This document shows, piece by piece, positions 13,577 to 26,432 of a DNA stretch of 64,000 bases (positions are counted from its first letter, which is position 1; every line of letters begins with the position of its first letter). Source of the stretch: Aldrovandia affinis (lineage: Eukaryota > Chordata > Actinopteri > Notacanthiformes > Halosauridae); assembly GCA_029706075.1 (NCBI GenBank), contig JAINUG010000261.1, positions 243,807 to 307,806 of the forward strand, written 5' to 3'. The position numbers and the translations under genes were made by a program. A model generated the notes under the pieces. That model worked only from the letters and a program-made list of their open reading frames with translations. It made no database searches and had not been told where the DNA came from.

Positions 13577-15592
13577 GCCACAACACTCACGTCAGTGTGC
13601 TGGGACACTGTCGCGAAACTAATTTCATTTGGAGAGCACAGTATGCAAAAATTACATTTTGAAAGCACGTCACTTGTTTCGTTTATTTTGGAAGGCCTTG
13701 TTTCGGTGCTACTTTGTTCCTCTTTGTTTTGCCGTCTTTACACACTGAGGCACTGTTCCTTTCATAGGACAACCGATGCGAAAACTAAATAGCTAAAAAG
13801 CGCAAGCCAAATATCTACTTCTGCTTTCGTGGCCTCCAAACCACGCCACCACCCAATCATTGAAAGACAAGCCCAGGTGCTAATGGAGAGAGCGAGAGGG
13901 TGTAAGGGGTGCTGGAATCTACAGAGGATTCTCTCTCACTGTCAGCTTGCACCACACAATACAATACTTGTTTTGGTTTTCCACAGTCCATTTTACAGAA
14001 CAACTCTCACAAATACAACACAGCCCAGTTTCAGAGTGTTGTTCAAAGAATAACTCTTACAACAGTACCACACAGCAATTCTTCACGGTCTCTCTCTCCA
14101 GCTGTGGACAGGACAGAAGTCTACTTTCTCCTCTCTACCCTCAAAGAACAGGCTGTGTGCAGACAGCATGGAGCATGAAGGGCCAAAAGGTTAGACACAC
14201 ACACAACACACATAGAAACACACACACATATTGTGGGGGGTGGGGGGGGAATGGAAGCAGATGAAATTGAGAGGAAGGTGTGAGAGGACGGGGAGGTCTA
14301 ATGGATATGGACACATGACTGACAGGGAGAAAATTAAACAGTTCCCATCAGAGCAGAATTAAGAAGCCCTTTTCCCAGGGTGGGAGCAGAGAGGAGAGAG
14401 AGAGAGAGAGAGAGAGAGGGGGTAGAGATAGAGAGAGAAAGAGAGAGAGGTCTGAAGATGTAATAATGTAGGTCACACAATGTTCAGAGATGAGGGGAGG
14501 AGAGAAGAAAGAAAAGGATACAGGGAGAAAGATGATGTGGTGAGAGAGAGATGGCGGGGGGGGGGAGGCCAGGCCAGCAGCGTTGCAGCTCCGCAGTTGG
14601 TGCCAGACCCAGCGAGCCGAGCACACAGACACGATGAGCTGAGCTCAGAGCGTAAGCCAGGGTGCCCACTGTTCCTGACGGCGTAGATTGGTAGAAGTGT
14701 ATGGGTGTGTTTGTGTGGACAACAAACTGCATTCACCCCTTTTCCAGTCCAAATCACATGACTCAAAGTACAAAAAGCACTGAAATTCTCAGTCTGTCCT
14801 GACAGCTGGTGTGCTCTTAATAAACCTCCCCCCTTCCACCAAAGCCAAGAAATATCAGTTCCTCTTATGGCACCAGTGACCTTTATTATTTTTTCTCCAT
14901 GAAAGCAACGTAATAGTAGGCTGTAATCTGGGTGCGTTTGGCTGTAATCTGAAACCCTGGCCTTTCACACGGGGATTGAGGTCTGAGACTACTGGCAGAC
15001 TGCTCGGTTTTAATTAATTAATAAATTTTCCTTTATCGGTTTCAGCAGATCTGCACAGACGTTAAAGCTGAAGCCAACAACACACACGCACGCACAGGCA
15101 CGCACGCACACACACACTTTAAAAATATGTGCTGCAAATGTATGCACACACACCCACCAACAGACTACTGCCTGATGACCTCACACACACACACACACAC
15201 ACAGAGAGACAGAGAGACACAGACACAGAAGGGCCAGGCCAACATGGGAATTCACTAACTGGATTACATACTGAACCACACACACAAGAGAGGTGTGAAC
15301 ACAGCTACTGACAACAGAGAATAGGGTGGGGATAGAAAGGAACAGAGGGAAGGAGAGGGGGACTGAAGGAAAGAAGAGAAAGAGAGTGAGCCAAAAAAGA
15401 GGACGTGATGGGAGGGACAAATGAATGAGAGGAGAGTAAATGGGGCAGAAGAAAGAGACAAAGAACAAGAGCCAGCAGCGATGAAAGAATGAAAAGTCAA
15501 AAGAGGAAAATCCAGAAAGGGCCCTGAAGAGCACGGTCCTGAAGCCCGCACAGCGTCAAATCAAACGACGCGGCACAGACTGCCTTCCCAGA

Positions 15593-16108
15593 GAGCACCA
15601 CACAAGCACCTCCTCAGAGTCACAGCACACAAGCACCTCCTCAGAGTCTCACAGCACACAAGCACCTCCTCAGACTCACACCACACACACTCAGCACCTC
15701 CTCAGACTCAGCACCTCCTCAGACTCACAGCACACAAGCACCTCCTCAGACTCACAGCACACAAGCACCTCCTCAGACTCACAGCACACAAGCACCTCCT
15801 CAGACTCACAGCACACAAGCACCTCCTCAGAGTCACAGCACACAAGCACCTCCTCAGACTCACACCACACACACACCTCCTCAGACTCACAGCACACAAG
15901 CACCTCCTCAGAGTCACAGCACACAAGCACCTCCTCAGACTCACACACACACACGCACCTCCTCAGAGTCTCAGCACACAAGCACCTCCTCAGACTCACA
16001 CCACACACGCACCTCCTCAGAGTCACAGCACACAAGCACCTCCTCAGACTCACACCACACAAGCACCTCCTCAGAGTCTCAGCACACAAGCACCTCCTCA
16101 GAGTCTCA
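15593..16108. repeat. minisatellite, 27-bp unit, about 17-19 copies
   Basis: Unit CACCTCCTCAGACTCACAGC plus ACACAAG, with variants. The unit length is a multiple of three, so a minus-strand frame with a SEEVLVCCD-type period stays open. This is not taken as a protein. Confidence 0.95.
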
Positions 16109-16216
16109 GAGAGAGTCACAGCAGATCAGTACACCCCCCTCATTTACAGCACAGTGGGTCATGTGTACACCTGGGTGCAAATATACCCACAGATATTTCC
16201 TTTGCAACCTCTAGAG

Positions 16217-16419
16217 CAGGGGTGGGCAATCTTACCCTGTGTGGGCGGTGTGGGTGCAGGCTTTTGTTCCAACTGAACAGTGACACACCTGATTCCACTA
16301 ATCAAAGCCCTGATTGAAGACTTTGATTAGCTGATTAGTCAAATCAGGTGAGCTACTGCTCGGCTGGAACAAAAGCCTGCACCCACACCGCCCACACAGG
16401 GTAAGATTGCCCACCCCTG
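16217..16419. mobile_element. hAT-type MITE, near-palindromic
   Basis: The element starts CAGGGGTGGGCAATCTTACC and ends with its inverted copy. The terminal inverted repeats extend about 55 bp or more. It is flanked by an 8-bp duplication with one mismatch (CTCTAGAG at 16209-16216 and CTCTACAG at 16420-16427). An 8-bp duplication and CAGGGGT termini fit nonautonomous hAT elements of fish. Confidence 0.85.
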
Positions 16420-16669
16420 CTCTACAGCCACATGTCCTCTTTGTACCTTCTATATCCAACGATTCGTAAAAATGGAGAACTTAGAATTACACGGTTCTAT
16501 CTGACACTCTTGTCATACTGACTGTAAAGATGATCTTATATTCTTTTGCTATACGGTAGGTTGAAGACCTGAAATGAATTGTTTAGTACAATGGTGGTGT
16601 CATATGGGACTTGAAAAGCCTGAAGCATGTCCTCTCAAAGCATGATCTGCGTTAGAACTCCAAACTCTT

Positions 16670-17033
16670 CTAACGCACGTTTACGAGTGTGAGCTGCCTA
16701 TCGTGGTCGCGATTTGAAACCAGACTGTGCCAGACTGGCCCTGGCGGGGAACCCCGATCGGGGGCGGCGTTTGGCTGTCCGCCCCAGGGGGAGGGAGAGG
16801 GTGAGCCGGCACAATCTAGCGGGAAGCGCATAAGGGTGTCTCCAGAACTTGGGTGGGCGAACTGTGTCTTGAAGGAAGCGGAGTTCGCTGCCCTCTGAAA
16901 ATTAGCTTGCCTGGTAGAGAAGGGTGGCGAGTTCGTGTGGGGAGGGTAAATCGAAATAAATAGATGGTATAATTGGTCACTAAATTGGGAGAAAACCGAA
17001 AAAAAATCTGAAACCAAAAATAAATTTTAAAAA
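16670..17033 (+). mobile_element. SINE family 2 copy
   Basis: Core GGCTGTCCGCCCCAGGGGGA at about 16770 and 3' segment TAATTGGTCACTAAATTGGG near 16970, shared with the copies at 21.3, 27.0, 34.8, 35.3 and 48.9 kb. Confidence 0.75.
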
Positions 17034-20000
17034 CTCCTAACTCTAATTCCAAATTCTAAAAATATCTCCTACATCTCCAGTAATTATATTTCCTATACTT
17101 CTGCAACACTTCTTTCATATCTGCATATCTCATGTATGTGTGTGTGTGTGTGTGTCTCCTGTGAATCTCTCACATACATATTTCTGGTTTCCTGCTGCAT
17201 CTCCACCCATATCTTCTATGCATCTACATTTACACATTTTCTGTGCCAGCATTTATCTTCCAAATATCTCCCATGCCTGTCTCATATGTACCTGCTATGA
17301 AACTCCTCAGACAGCTGGATTCCCGGTCTTGAAACCTTACCCATATGATTGTGAGTGGGTGTGTGTGTCTGTCTGTCCTGGGACATATCTGTGGTCAGAG
17401 GGGGGCTCTGTGGCCCGCATTCACAAGCCCTTTTGAGGGGGCAAAGCATGCCAGGGCTGGGCTGTACCTGAAACAGGCTTCAACAAGCCCCCCACAAGGG
17501 ATCCTACCAGGGCAGGGCCTCCAGCAAACACTGCGGTCTGCGGAGAGCCACCATGCTGAAGGGGTGAGAGAGGAAAGAGGAGAAGGAGACAGACAGCGGG
17601 ACGAGGAAGAGGAGAAATTGATCAGGGTGTGGGGTGTGGGGGGGGTATTCCCCCTCCCCACTGAGTGATGGGCTGCCAAATTCTAGGTGTACTCTCTGGG
17701 GTATTTGCTGGGTTCACAAACTGTAGCTATGTGTGTAATATGTACGAGGGGCACGGCTGTGCACACACACACACGCACACACACACCTGCGGCCTTGTAC
17801 ATAGTTCACGTTCCCTGAAGGGGCTTGGCCGTGCAGCTGGCGGCGGGAGAGGGACAGACAGCCTGGTGACACCTATCTGCTATTGGTCACACCTGTCTGG
17901 CCGTCAGTCTCTCCGTCCGCCCGCCCGTCCGTCCGTCCGTCCGTCAACCTCACAAGGCTGCGACAGCGCCGCGGCGTCCCGTTCGAGATAATGCGCTTCA
18001 CAATTTGAATTTCAAATGCGAATTCGTTCCGATGTCTTTTTTAACTCAGCCGTCGGAATGGCTGGCGAGTTTATTTTTGGCTGAGTGCTTTATGGTCATA
18101 TATTCTCTCTATGGAGCAGACTCAGCACTGTGAATCTCAAACACAAGAGAGACTTCTCAAACGTGCAGCGCGTCTACAACGTCTAAAAATCCTACTAGAC
18201 ATCTAAAAATGCTACACTAGAGTACAACTGACAAAATCCAATTAGTGCACAACACAGATTATTATAGAATATAATAACACCTACAGCATATGGCCAGTAT
18301 AGATTTGAACAGAACACAAAAGCGCAGACAGTATGTACTAATGTGGTACTGGGGGGTTGGGGATAACTAGTGGCAGGGCTCTTTTATATGTGAAGGACGT
18401 TGTGGTCGTGAAGTGCTTTACTGCCTGTTTTCTAGATCAAAGGGCAGAACGCGGCGGCGGCCAGCAGATAAGCTCTCCCTCACCGTCGCTGTGCTCGCCG
18501 CACACCGCTATTAGCTACGACCCACCAAGGTCACCGAGGTCACCGTGGAGAGCCAGGTGACCCCGGGCTCCTCACCCAGAGGCCCCTCCTCCTCCTCCTC
18601 CTTAGTTTATTAGCAACGGAAGAAGCGCTAATGAGATGAGCTGTGAGGGGAGCACCCTGGGTAATTAACGAGAGGGGGACAAATGTATCGGCCGCCCGGA
18701 TCAATTCCCGGTGGACATAAAGTCTCTCGATGACATCACGCGCACGGCCTCCTCAGCAAGATTTTTAATACATCCCCGCCCTGAATCACCGCCTCATTCT
18801 CAAAAGACAGCCGTTGGTGTACAGTGAAAGAGAGAGGGGGGAGCGGGGGGTGAGAAGGGGTGAGAGAGACACAAGAGGCTAGGGGCTCTGCAGTGGAAAC
18901 GGGAGAGCGAGAACACCCTGGGAATTTACTGGGGGCCGCTCCTGTGAATGCCGATCTGACTTCGCCCCCAAGAACCGTCGCGGACACACCCCGAGACCAC
19001 AGGGCACCCCCGCATTGTGGCGTGAGCAACAACTGCAAAAATGTCTGCGTATCAGGTTGCCCCACCCCCGCCCATCGATCAGAGCCGCCATGGCCTAGAC
19101 ACAGCCTCTCTCGCGGCTCGTATGTTCCTCGCTCACTCGCATGTCAGCCTCTCCCGTTACTCTCCCTGCCTGCCAAACGCTCCCTGCGCCTCTCCCTCAC
19201 GTTCATCCTCACGCCCCTCCCTCCCTTATCCCCTCCGCCACGCGGACGCCTGCACCCTCCCTCTCTCTAGCGCCGCCCTAGTGGCGAACGGCAGTCGGCT
19301 TGGCCGAGAGGCCGGTCTGGTCGCTGACCACCGTGGTCGTCGCAGCACCCGTCTCTCCCTTTCGAACCCGCCCCCAGGGGCGCCGGGGCAGGCTGGCACG
19401 CCATCGAGACCCCGCCACTGCGTGCCGCCAGACCACCCTGACCAAAAACAGCCTTTGAACGACACGGAGGAAAACAAGCTGCTGCCCAGTCTCTCTTCTC
19501 TGTGGTGTTGTGGCTCCGGTCAGGAGAGGAGGCCCGCAGACACCACAGCAGGGGGCTCTTGGAGGCTGACGCAGGACTGCAGCGGGGGGGCAAGTAGCAG
19601 AGCCTTCCGCAGCAACGACCCGACCAGGAGCGGAGATATCGATTCACCCGCAGCCTGCGACACCGTGCGCACAGTCCGGGTCGCTGTCGAGAGGCTCCGG
19701 GCGCCACAGCCGATGTCGCGTTTCCTCTTCCTACGTCTCAGCAGTTAACAACGAGGAAACATTTACATTTCTATCACATAATAGGTTTTTTTTTTGTTTT
19801 TTTAATCAGTTCTCCCTACTAAATGAGCTTAAGCAATTACCTCCTCTGGTCAGACCCTTCCCATGAGCCCTTGGGACAACAAAGCAGTGCAAAGTTTTAA
19901 AAAGCGCTCTCCACACACTTTTGTGAGAGGTGCCCGTTCAGACAATGCACTTTTCAACACCCCGAGGGAGGAAATAAACACTGTAAATCCTCAGAAGATT

Positions 20001-20045
20001 TCTGCGTTCCTGAGCCTGGTCTCTTTGAGTGTACGGGATTAAGGT

Positions 20046-20240
<195 letters not shown>

Positions 20241-21288
20241 TGGAAAGGCTCCGAAGAATGTGTGTTATGCTTTTTGTGCCTGCAGCACCTGTCCCACCCC
20301 ACACCCGGAGGACACGACCCACAATGCACTTCTTTGGGCTCTAACAGTCCAATTAGCTCCCATGCAGCACAAGTCTGCACTGACTGCATTCCACTCTGTC
20401 ACTTTCCCTTTCGCTCAGCTCACGATACGGTCGAATTTAGACACAACACGCCATCACGTTTCACACCTCCGCCCCTCCGCTTTCTCTCCCTCTCCGTCAC
20501 TCGTCTGCATAAGCATTTAAGGACTGCGCATGGTATGCCGAATTTAAAATGAGCAACGGCAAACGTGCTAACGGGACTACGTTATTTCGCAACGGATCAT
20601 TTCATCACCGTTCCCGTGCACAAAGAAATTTGAAGAAAAAAACCACCACCTTTATAGGTTGAGGTTCTCCTCCCATTCTCCACCCTCTAATCCCATTCAC
20701 AAAAAAGACACACAGACAGGGACACACAGAGGTGTCACCCGAATAGGCCGGGGAACAGGAACAGCGCTGAAACGGAGCACAGCGCTATCAAGCCAGCAGA
20801 GGGCAGGGGAGGTGACAGAGAGGGGGGGTGAGGAGGAGAGAGAGAGAGAAAAGAGAGAGAGAGTATAGTGCCCACTCCCCTTGGCCGGGAGAAAGATTCC
20901 ATTCATTCAGCTCTGACAAACAGCACCCCTCTTTGCTCTGCCTCCTCCCTCCTCCCTTCTTTCAGACCTTTTCTCTTGCCCTTTGTTGTTCCCCCTCTCC
21001 TGCCACCCCCCCGCCCCGCTGTTGGCGCAACCCAAGTGAATGACAATCTGTACTCCTCTGATCTCTGAGCGGCTTCGCCTACTCCATGGCCCCGCGCGAC
21101 CTAAGTGCACGTAACCCTGACAACACACACCGACTGTAGTTTGAGAGAGGCCGGCCCGGACGGGTGGTCTCTCGCACCACTGAAATCCCTCATCAAATGT
21201 GGCCACCAAAATATCACCAAATACTGCGTCTCTACCTAAACTTCACAGACTGACTTAGCACTGAAAAGCACAATCCAGTTCACAGCCA

Positions 21289-21671
21289 GGCAGGGTAGTG
21301 TAATGATTAGGGAACTGGGCTTGTAATGCAGAGGTTTCCTGGGTGGTCTAACTGCGACCGGGGTTCGATTCCCCCGGCCGCACCAGAGTTGGCTCTGGCC
21401 CGGGAGTGCCAGCGGGGCGGAAATTGGCTGTCCGCCCCAGGGAGGGGGGAGGGAAGCCGGCAGGAAGTTCGCTGCGCACAGGAGTGGCTCTGTAGTACCG
21501 GAGTTACGGTCGACAGCCTGGCGGGTGCCGTCTCAGAGGAGGCGATACTTTGCCTTTGTCACTACCGGTCACAGAGCTACGGCAGTGAACTCACGATATG
21601 AGGGGGGGATTGACATGAAAAAATAGAGAGGGTGTGATTGGCTACAAAATTGGGAGAAAATAGGATAAAAT
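21289..21671 (+). mobile_element. composite SINE: family 1 head joined to family 2 body
   Basis: The first about 48 bases are the family 1 head (GTAATGATTAGGGAACTGGG). At CCTGGGTGGTCTAACTGCG the sequence switches to family 2, with its own B box GGTTCGATTCCC, the GGCTGTCCGCCCCAGGGAGG core and the AAATTGGGAGAAAATAGG end. Confidence 0.75.
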
Positions 21672-21832
21672 CATAAACTCCCCCCAAAAAAAAAAAAATC
21701 TAACTTATTTGCTTGCATTTCTTATGCATCTTGAATTGAATCAATGCAAGAACACACTTTCCAGAAATTGCAGTATTGGCTACCATGGAGACCACGGAGC
21801 ATGGTGTGGTGGAAATCGCCCAGGAGTTTAAA

Positions 21833-22178
21833 CGGAAGGAAGGACGCAACACTCTAGGCCAGCACAGGTTCAGAATCTTTCATTCTTGAGCTGGACTAGC
21901 ACTACGGGCCCCGGAGACCTCTGCCTGCCCAAAAGTGTGCCTAGTGACCTGTGGTCCCCTTCTTATCGTACATGAGTGTGTGCTGAATAGAAACAATGGT
22001 TAGGACAAAGTCTGAGTGAGAATGTGCTGATCATCAGTCATGTGTCCGAGTGGAAATGTGCTGATCATCAGTTGTGGGTCCTTGTGTTGTTTTCTTCTCC
22101 TGTGGTTAATCTTGATTGATTATTGGGGTTTTCTTGATGAGTGGTCTCCTTCTGCCTCTTTTGCTGTTTCTTTTGCTC
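21833..22178 (+). repeat. LTR-like interspersed repeat, copy A
   Basis: About 350 bp that recurs in inverted orientation at 29124-29479. It runs from GGAAGGAAGGACGCAACACT to GCTGTTTCTTTTGCT. It contains an internal near-duplicate GTGCTGATCATCAGT. On its minus strand AATAAAAG lies close to one end, as in an LTR R region. Confidence 0.7.
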
Positions 22179-22256
22179 TGTCGTGCCACATCGATGGTGA
22201 CCCACTTCAGTTCAACCCAGCACAAGTGACACATCACTGTGTGGGGAGCAACAGAG

Positions 22257-22705
22257 GAGACTAGTACAGCACAGAGGAGACACTAGTACAGCACAGAGGA
22301 GACACTAGTACAGCACAGAGGAGACACTAGTACAGCACAGAGGAAACTAGTACAGGACAGAGGAGACTAGTACAGCACAGAGGAGACTAGTACAGCACAG
22401 AGGAGACACTATTACAGCACAGAGGAGGGCAGTACAGGACAGAGGAGACACTAGTACAGCAGAGAGGAGACACTAGTACAGCACAGAGGAGACACTAGTA
22501 CAGCACAGAGGAGACTAGTACAGCACAGAGGAGACTAGTACAGCACAGAGGAGACACTAGTACAGCACAGAGGAGACACTAGTACAGCACAGAGGAGACT
22601 AGTACAGCACAGAGGAGGGCAGTACAGAACAGAGGAGACTAGTAGAGCACAGAGGAGACACTATTACAGCACAGAGGAGGGCAGTACAGTACAGAGGAGG
22701 GCAGT
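22257..22705. repeat. minisatellite, 20- and 22-bp units
   Basis: Units GAGACACTAGTACAGCACAG plus AG (22 bp), GAGACTAGTACAGCACAGAG (20 bp) and GAGGGCAGTACAGCACAGAG (20 bp), about 20 copies in mixed order. It begins about 80 bp after LTR-like copy A. Confidence 0.95.
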
Positions 22706-23108
22706 GCTATGGTACAGAAAATTGTCAATGAGTCAAAGGCGCGTGGAAGAGAGCCGAGGAATAGCAGCAGAGAGAGAGAGAGGCACAGGAACTGAGAGTA
22801 TAATTTTGTCCCCAGGGCAACAGTAGAGAAAGAGGGATTTTCTGTGAGTCATGGTGCCGATGACAGGTCATTAGATGAGCAGCTCGCCTACTCTGGAGCG
22901 CGCACCCTGCAGGTCTCTGGGCCTGCCCCCTCTCGCTGACAGCACGGCGTGAAGGGTCAGAGGTCACCCACACTCATCAGAGAAGGGAGAGAGAGAAGCG
23001 GGGAGAGATCTTCCATCACGCTTTCTCTCCAATAAATTACAATAATTAAATTTTTATACGCAAGCACAGCACGGTTAAAGTGTACGGGAAATAATAATGC
23101 TAATTTCT

Positions 23109-23541
23109 GGCCTCCCAGGTGGTCTAGCAGTTACAACGTTTGGCCGGGAGTGCCACTAGGGGGCAACAATTGGCTGTCCGCCCCAGGGAGGGGGGAGGCA
23201 GTGTAGTGTAATGGTTAGGGAACTGGACTTGTAACTCAAGAGGTTGCTGGTTAAATTCCCAGGTGGGGCACTGCCGTTGTACCCTTGAGCAAGGTACATA
23301 TTTGTATTTTTCATTTTACTGAATTACATTTTTAGACATTTAGCAGATGCTCTTATCCAGAGTGACTTACACAGTTTACATTTCTTTACATGCAATCCAT
23401 TTACACAGCTGGATATTTTACTGAAGCAATTCAGGTTGAGTACCTTGCTCAAGGGTACAACGGCAGTGCTCCACCCGGGAATTGAACCAGCAACCTCTCA
23501 GTTACAAGTCCAGTACCCTAACCATTACACTGCACACCGCA
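23109..23541. mobile_element. nested SINE cluster: truncated family 2, truncated family 1 (+), then inverted family 1 (-)
   Basis: 23109-23196 is a shortened family 2 copy that stops at the CCCCAGGGAGGGGGGAGG core. 23197-23296 is a family 1 head cut after GAGCAAGGTAC. About 23320-23541 is a family 1 copy in reverse (tail first, then head). The last two form an inverted pair of about 100 bp per arm. Confidence 0.8.
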
Positions 23542-23730
23542 CGCTCGCCCACACAAAAAGGAAGAGCTCCATTCCTTTCCATCCTGGCCCACTTTGCATG
23601 CAATGCAAAGAGCCGAGCGTCAAGAGTGAGAACGGGACAGTGGGCGGAGGCCTCCGTTCCGTCGGCAATTACTACACACGCGCTCCCTCCGCTAATCTCC
23701 CGGTGAACTCTCCCTCACCCTGCCGAAACG

Positions 23731-23965
23731 GCACTGTAGTGTAATGGTTAGGGAACTGGGCTTGGAACTCAGAGTTGCAGGTTCGATTCCCAGGTGGGGC
23801 ACTGCTGTTGTACCCTTGAGCAAGGTACTTAACCTGAATTTGATTCAGTAAAAAATCACAAAATGAAAAAATCCAGCTCTATAAATGGATTGTATGTAAA
23901 TGTAAACTGTGTAAGTCGCTCTGGATAAGAGCGTCTGCTAAATGCCTAAAATGTAAAATGTAAAA
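23731..23965 (+). mobile_element. SINE family 1 copy
   Basis: Head GCACTGTAGTGTAATGGTTA, B box GGTTCGATTCC, body GGGGCACTGCTGTTGTACCC, tail GTAAGTCGCTCTGGATAAGA, ending in AAAATGTAAAATG repeats. Confidence 0.85.
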
Positions 23966-24916
23966 ATGTAAACCGTCCCCGCTCACGCTCCATGCGCCGC
24001 GACAGCAAGCCCTCGCCGCAAGCCCGGGAGGAGCCGGGCCAGCACAGAACCGCGGTCAGACCGGGCCCGCGCTAACGCCCACACAAGCAGCTGTGTGTTC
24101 AGCCAGGAGGCAGGAGGCACGCGCTGCGAAACGGAGCAAAATCTGATCATGTGCAAATCTGATCATGGGCCAATAAAACTGTACCGATCGGCCACCTGTG
24201 CACACAAAGAGGCCTGTGTGCTTCGCTGACCCGTGTCATCCGTCCTGCGATCAACGAGACGTCTTTTCTAAATAATCACATGAGACTCCTGACCATATTT
24301 GTACTGTTCTGTACAGTCGGACACGGTGCTCGGGCATCAATAGATATAGGACCGGCTATTCGCCGGGACATTAAAGTAGCATTCCTGAAATGTAAAAATA
24401 GATATGTCCCTTTTTAGCTGAAACATATCCTAACCTACAGGAGACAACTCGGTAGCAAATGTTTGTGCTCTTCTGTGACTTTCAATGACTTAAAGAATAA
24501 CCAAGTTCACATTCATTCAACATTTACAATGCCCGCTTTAGCTGTTGACAGATCTTTTTAGTGGAATTAAAGTCACACTTAAGTGAGCTCGTTTGAATAG
24601 GTGTGTGTGTGTGTGTGTGTGTGTGTGAGTGCGCATGACGTGCTGGGGGACAGGAGACACAGGTGTGCAGATTTTAATGTGCAGCTGTGAAGCGCGTCAA
24701 GCCTCGTCTGCTGACACACCCACTAGCCACACCCATTACCCATTGACCACGCCCACATCCACACCCACAACCACAACCAGACTAAGACGTGTTGGAGCAG
24801 GACCAGCACAGCATTATCTCCTACAGGTAAAACAAGCAGCAGCTGGCGAAAGACATGTCCCACAAATCCCTGAACACACACAGACATTATGCCCTGGTGA
24901 ATACCATAACACTCAC

Positions 24917-24935
24917 ACACGCACGCACGCACGCA

Positions 24936-24980
<45 letters not shown>

Positions 24981-25075
24981 ACACACAACACATGCAAAAC
25001 ACATGCACATGCATACAGACATACACACACACGCACATGCGCGTGCACACACACACACACACGCACACACACCAA
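24917..25075. repeat. (CA)n-rich region with CACGCA and CATGCA variants
   Basis: Imperfect CA repeat with interspersed ACGCACGC and ACATGCACATGC. Confidence 0.9.
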
Positions 25076-26244
25076 TGCCAGCAGGCGCACAAAAGGACAT
25101 TCATGAAGGTACAGACAAACACATTGAGGAGTACAGTACCCTCTCAAAAGGGTCATTTACAAAGCAGTGTGGAATGGCCAGGTTCGGCTCAGGTGACGTG
25201 AGGAGAAAGTTCCAGATTCACTCGGAAAACCTCGCAAACAGTCCCTTTGGCAACTGGTCTCTCGGCAACTGACCACTGCTACCACAGCACTGTTATTACC
25301 TGCAGCATGCATGAAAACAAAGCATAATCTGGAGCGACGGATTCATCCAGATAGTAGGGAATGTCAGTGAGACGCATATTCACACAGAACATGGAAATAC
25401 GAGGTCTTGGACAAAAATACATGGTTTCTACACACCAGCACCTCCAAAATTATTTTCGATCCTGACCGGATGTTTCCGGGGGCCACAGCCATGGATCTGC
25501 TCACTGGTGCTGCCAGACTGGCAATAATAAAACTCCGTCTGGGAGACCACTGTACGGACAATATTTATAATTTTCAAAAAATGGAAGTTGATTCAAGAAT
25601 AACATGTTAAAATGCTCAAGTATAAACATATAAACATATCAGTAAAGAAGCCTTGTAAAATAATGTAAAACCTGTTTGTTCTATGCACATGGCGGTGTGT
25701 GTGTGCATGCGTGTGCACTGTGCACTGTTATGCATCCAGCTCACAAGTCCAGTTTCAGAAGCCTGCTGTTTCTTTAAGAGCGGACTCGTGAACACGGCGC
25801 TCGCTTCCTCTTTCCTCTTCCCCGCTCTCCATGCCTCCCCCCTCGCCGTTATTTCAGGAATGCCTTCCCAGCAGACCCTCGACTTCCGTTCTGCTGTGTC
25901 ACCACTGACAACGCCTTCCAAACCGATCTCCCGCTCACTGTATATATTCCTACACAGACCACACAAAGTACACACGCAGACTCCCAGCACACTGGCAAGG
26001 CATTTAGAGCACTCGTGCTGGCAGCGTCCTCTCATTCCCACACTCACACAGATGACTCTTATTCAGTCTGGCGCATGGTGGAGTATATATTCACACACAC
26101 ACACACACACACACATACACACACACACACACACACAATCTGCTGCCGGGGGGCTGAATTTGGCACGTCGGCCCGGGACAGGCTGAGCTGCTCATTGATC
26201 CCAGAGCTGCTGCTCCCCCTCTCCAACAACGAGCTTGATCAGCG

Positions 26245-26432
26245 CACAGCACCCTCTCCTTACCTGCCCCATTCTACCAGCCCTCTACACCTTAGAATGG
26301 GCTCTGTAAAGATCACCCCCCGCCCTGCACCAAATACACACAGCACCCTCTCCTCACCTGCCCCATTCTACCAGCCCTCCACACCTTATAATGGGCTCTG
26401 TAAAGATCACCCCGCCCCGCACCAAATACACA
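26245..26432. repeat. tandem duplication, about 93-bp unit
   Basis: CAGCACCCTCTCCT.ACCTGCC through TGTAAAGATCACC and CACCAAATACACA occurs twice head to tail with few differences. It is followed by a second small duplication of an ACACATGCAAACATACACAA segment. Confidence 0.9.

Noticed and set aside
15691..16119. 142-codon minus-strand frame with SEEVLVCCD periodicity
   Set aside because: Arises from a 27-bp minisatellite whose unit is divisible by three; no gene context.
19041..19748. 235-codon plus-strand frame
   Set aside because: Low-complexity Pro/Ser/Arg composition in GC-rich DNA, with competing frames on the other strand and no recognised domain.
22257..22705. Possible CRISPR-like array
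   Set aside because: Head-to-tail minisatellite units without unique spacers, in a vertebrate genome.
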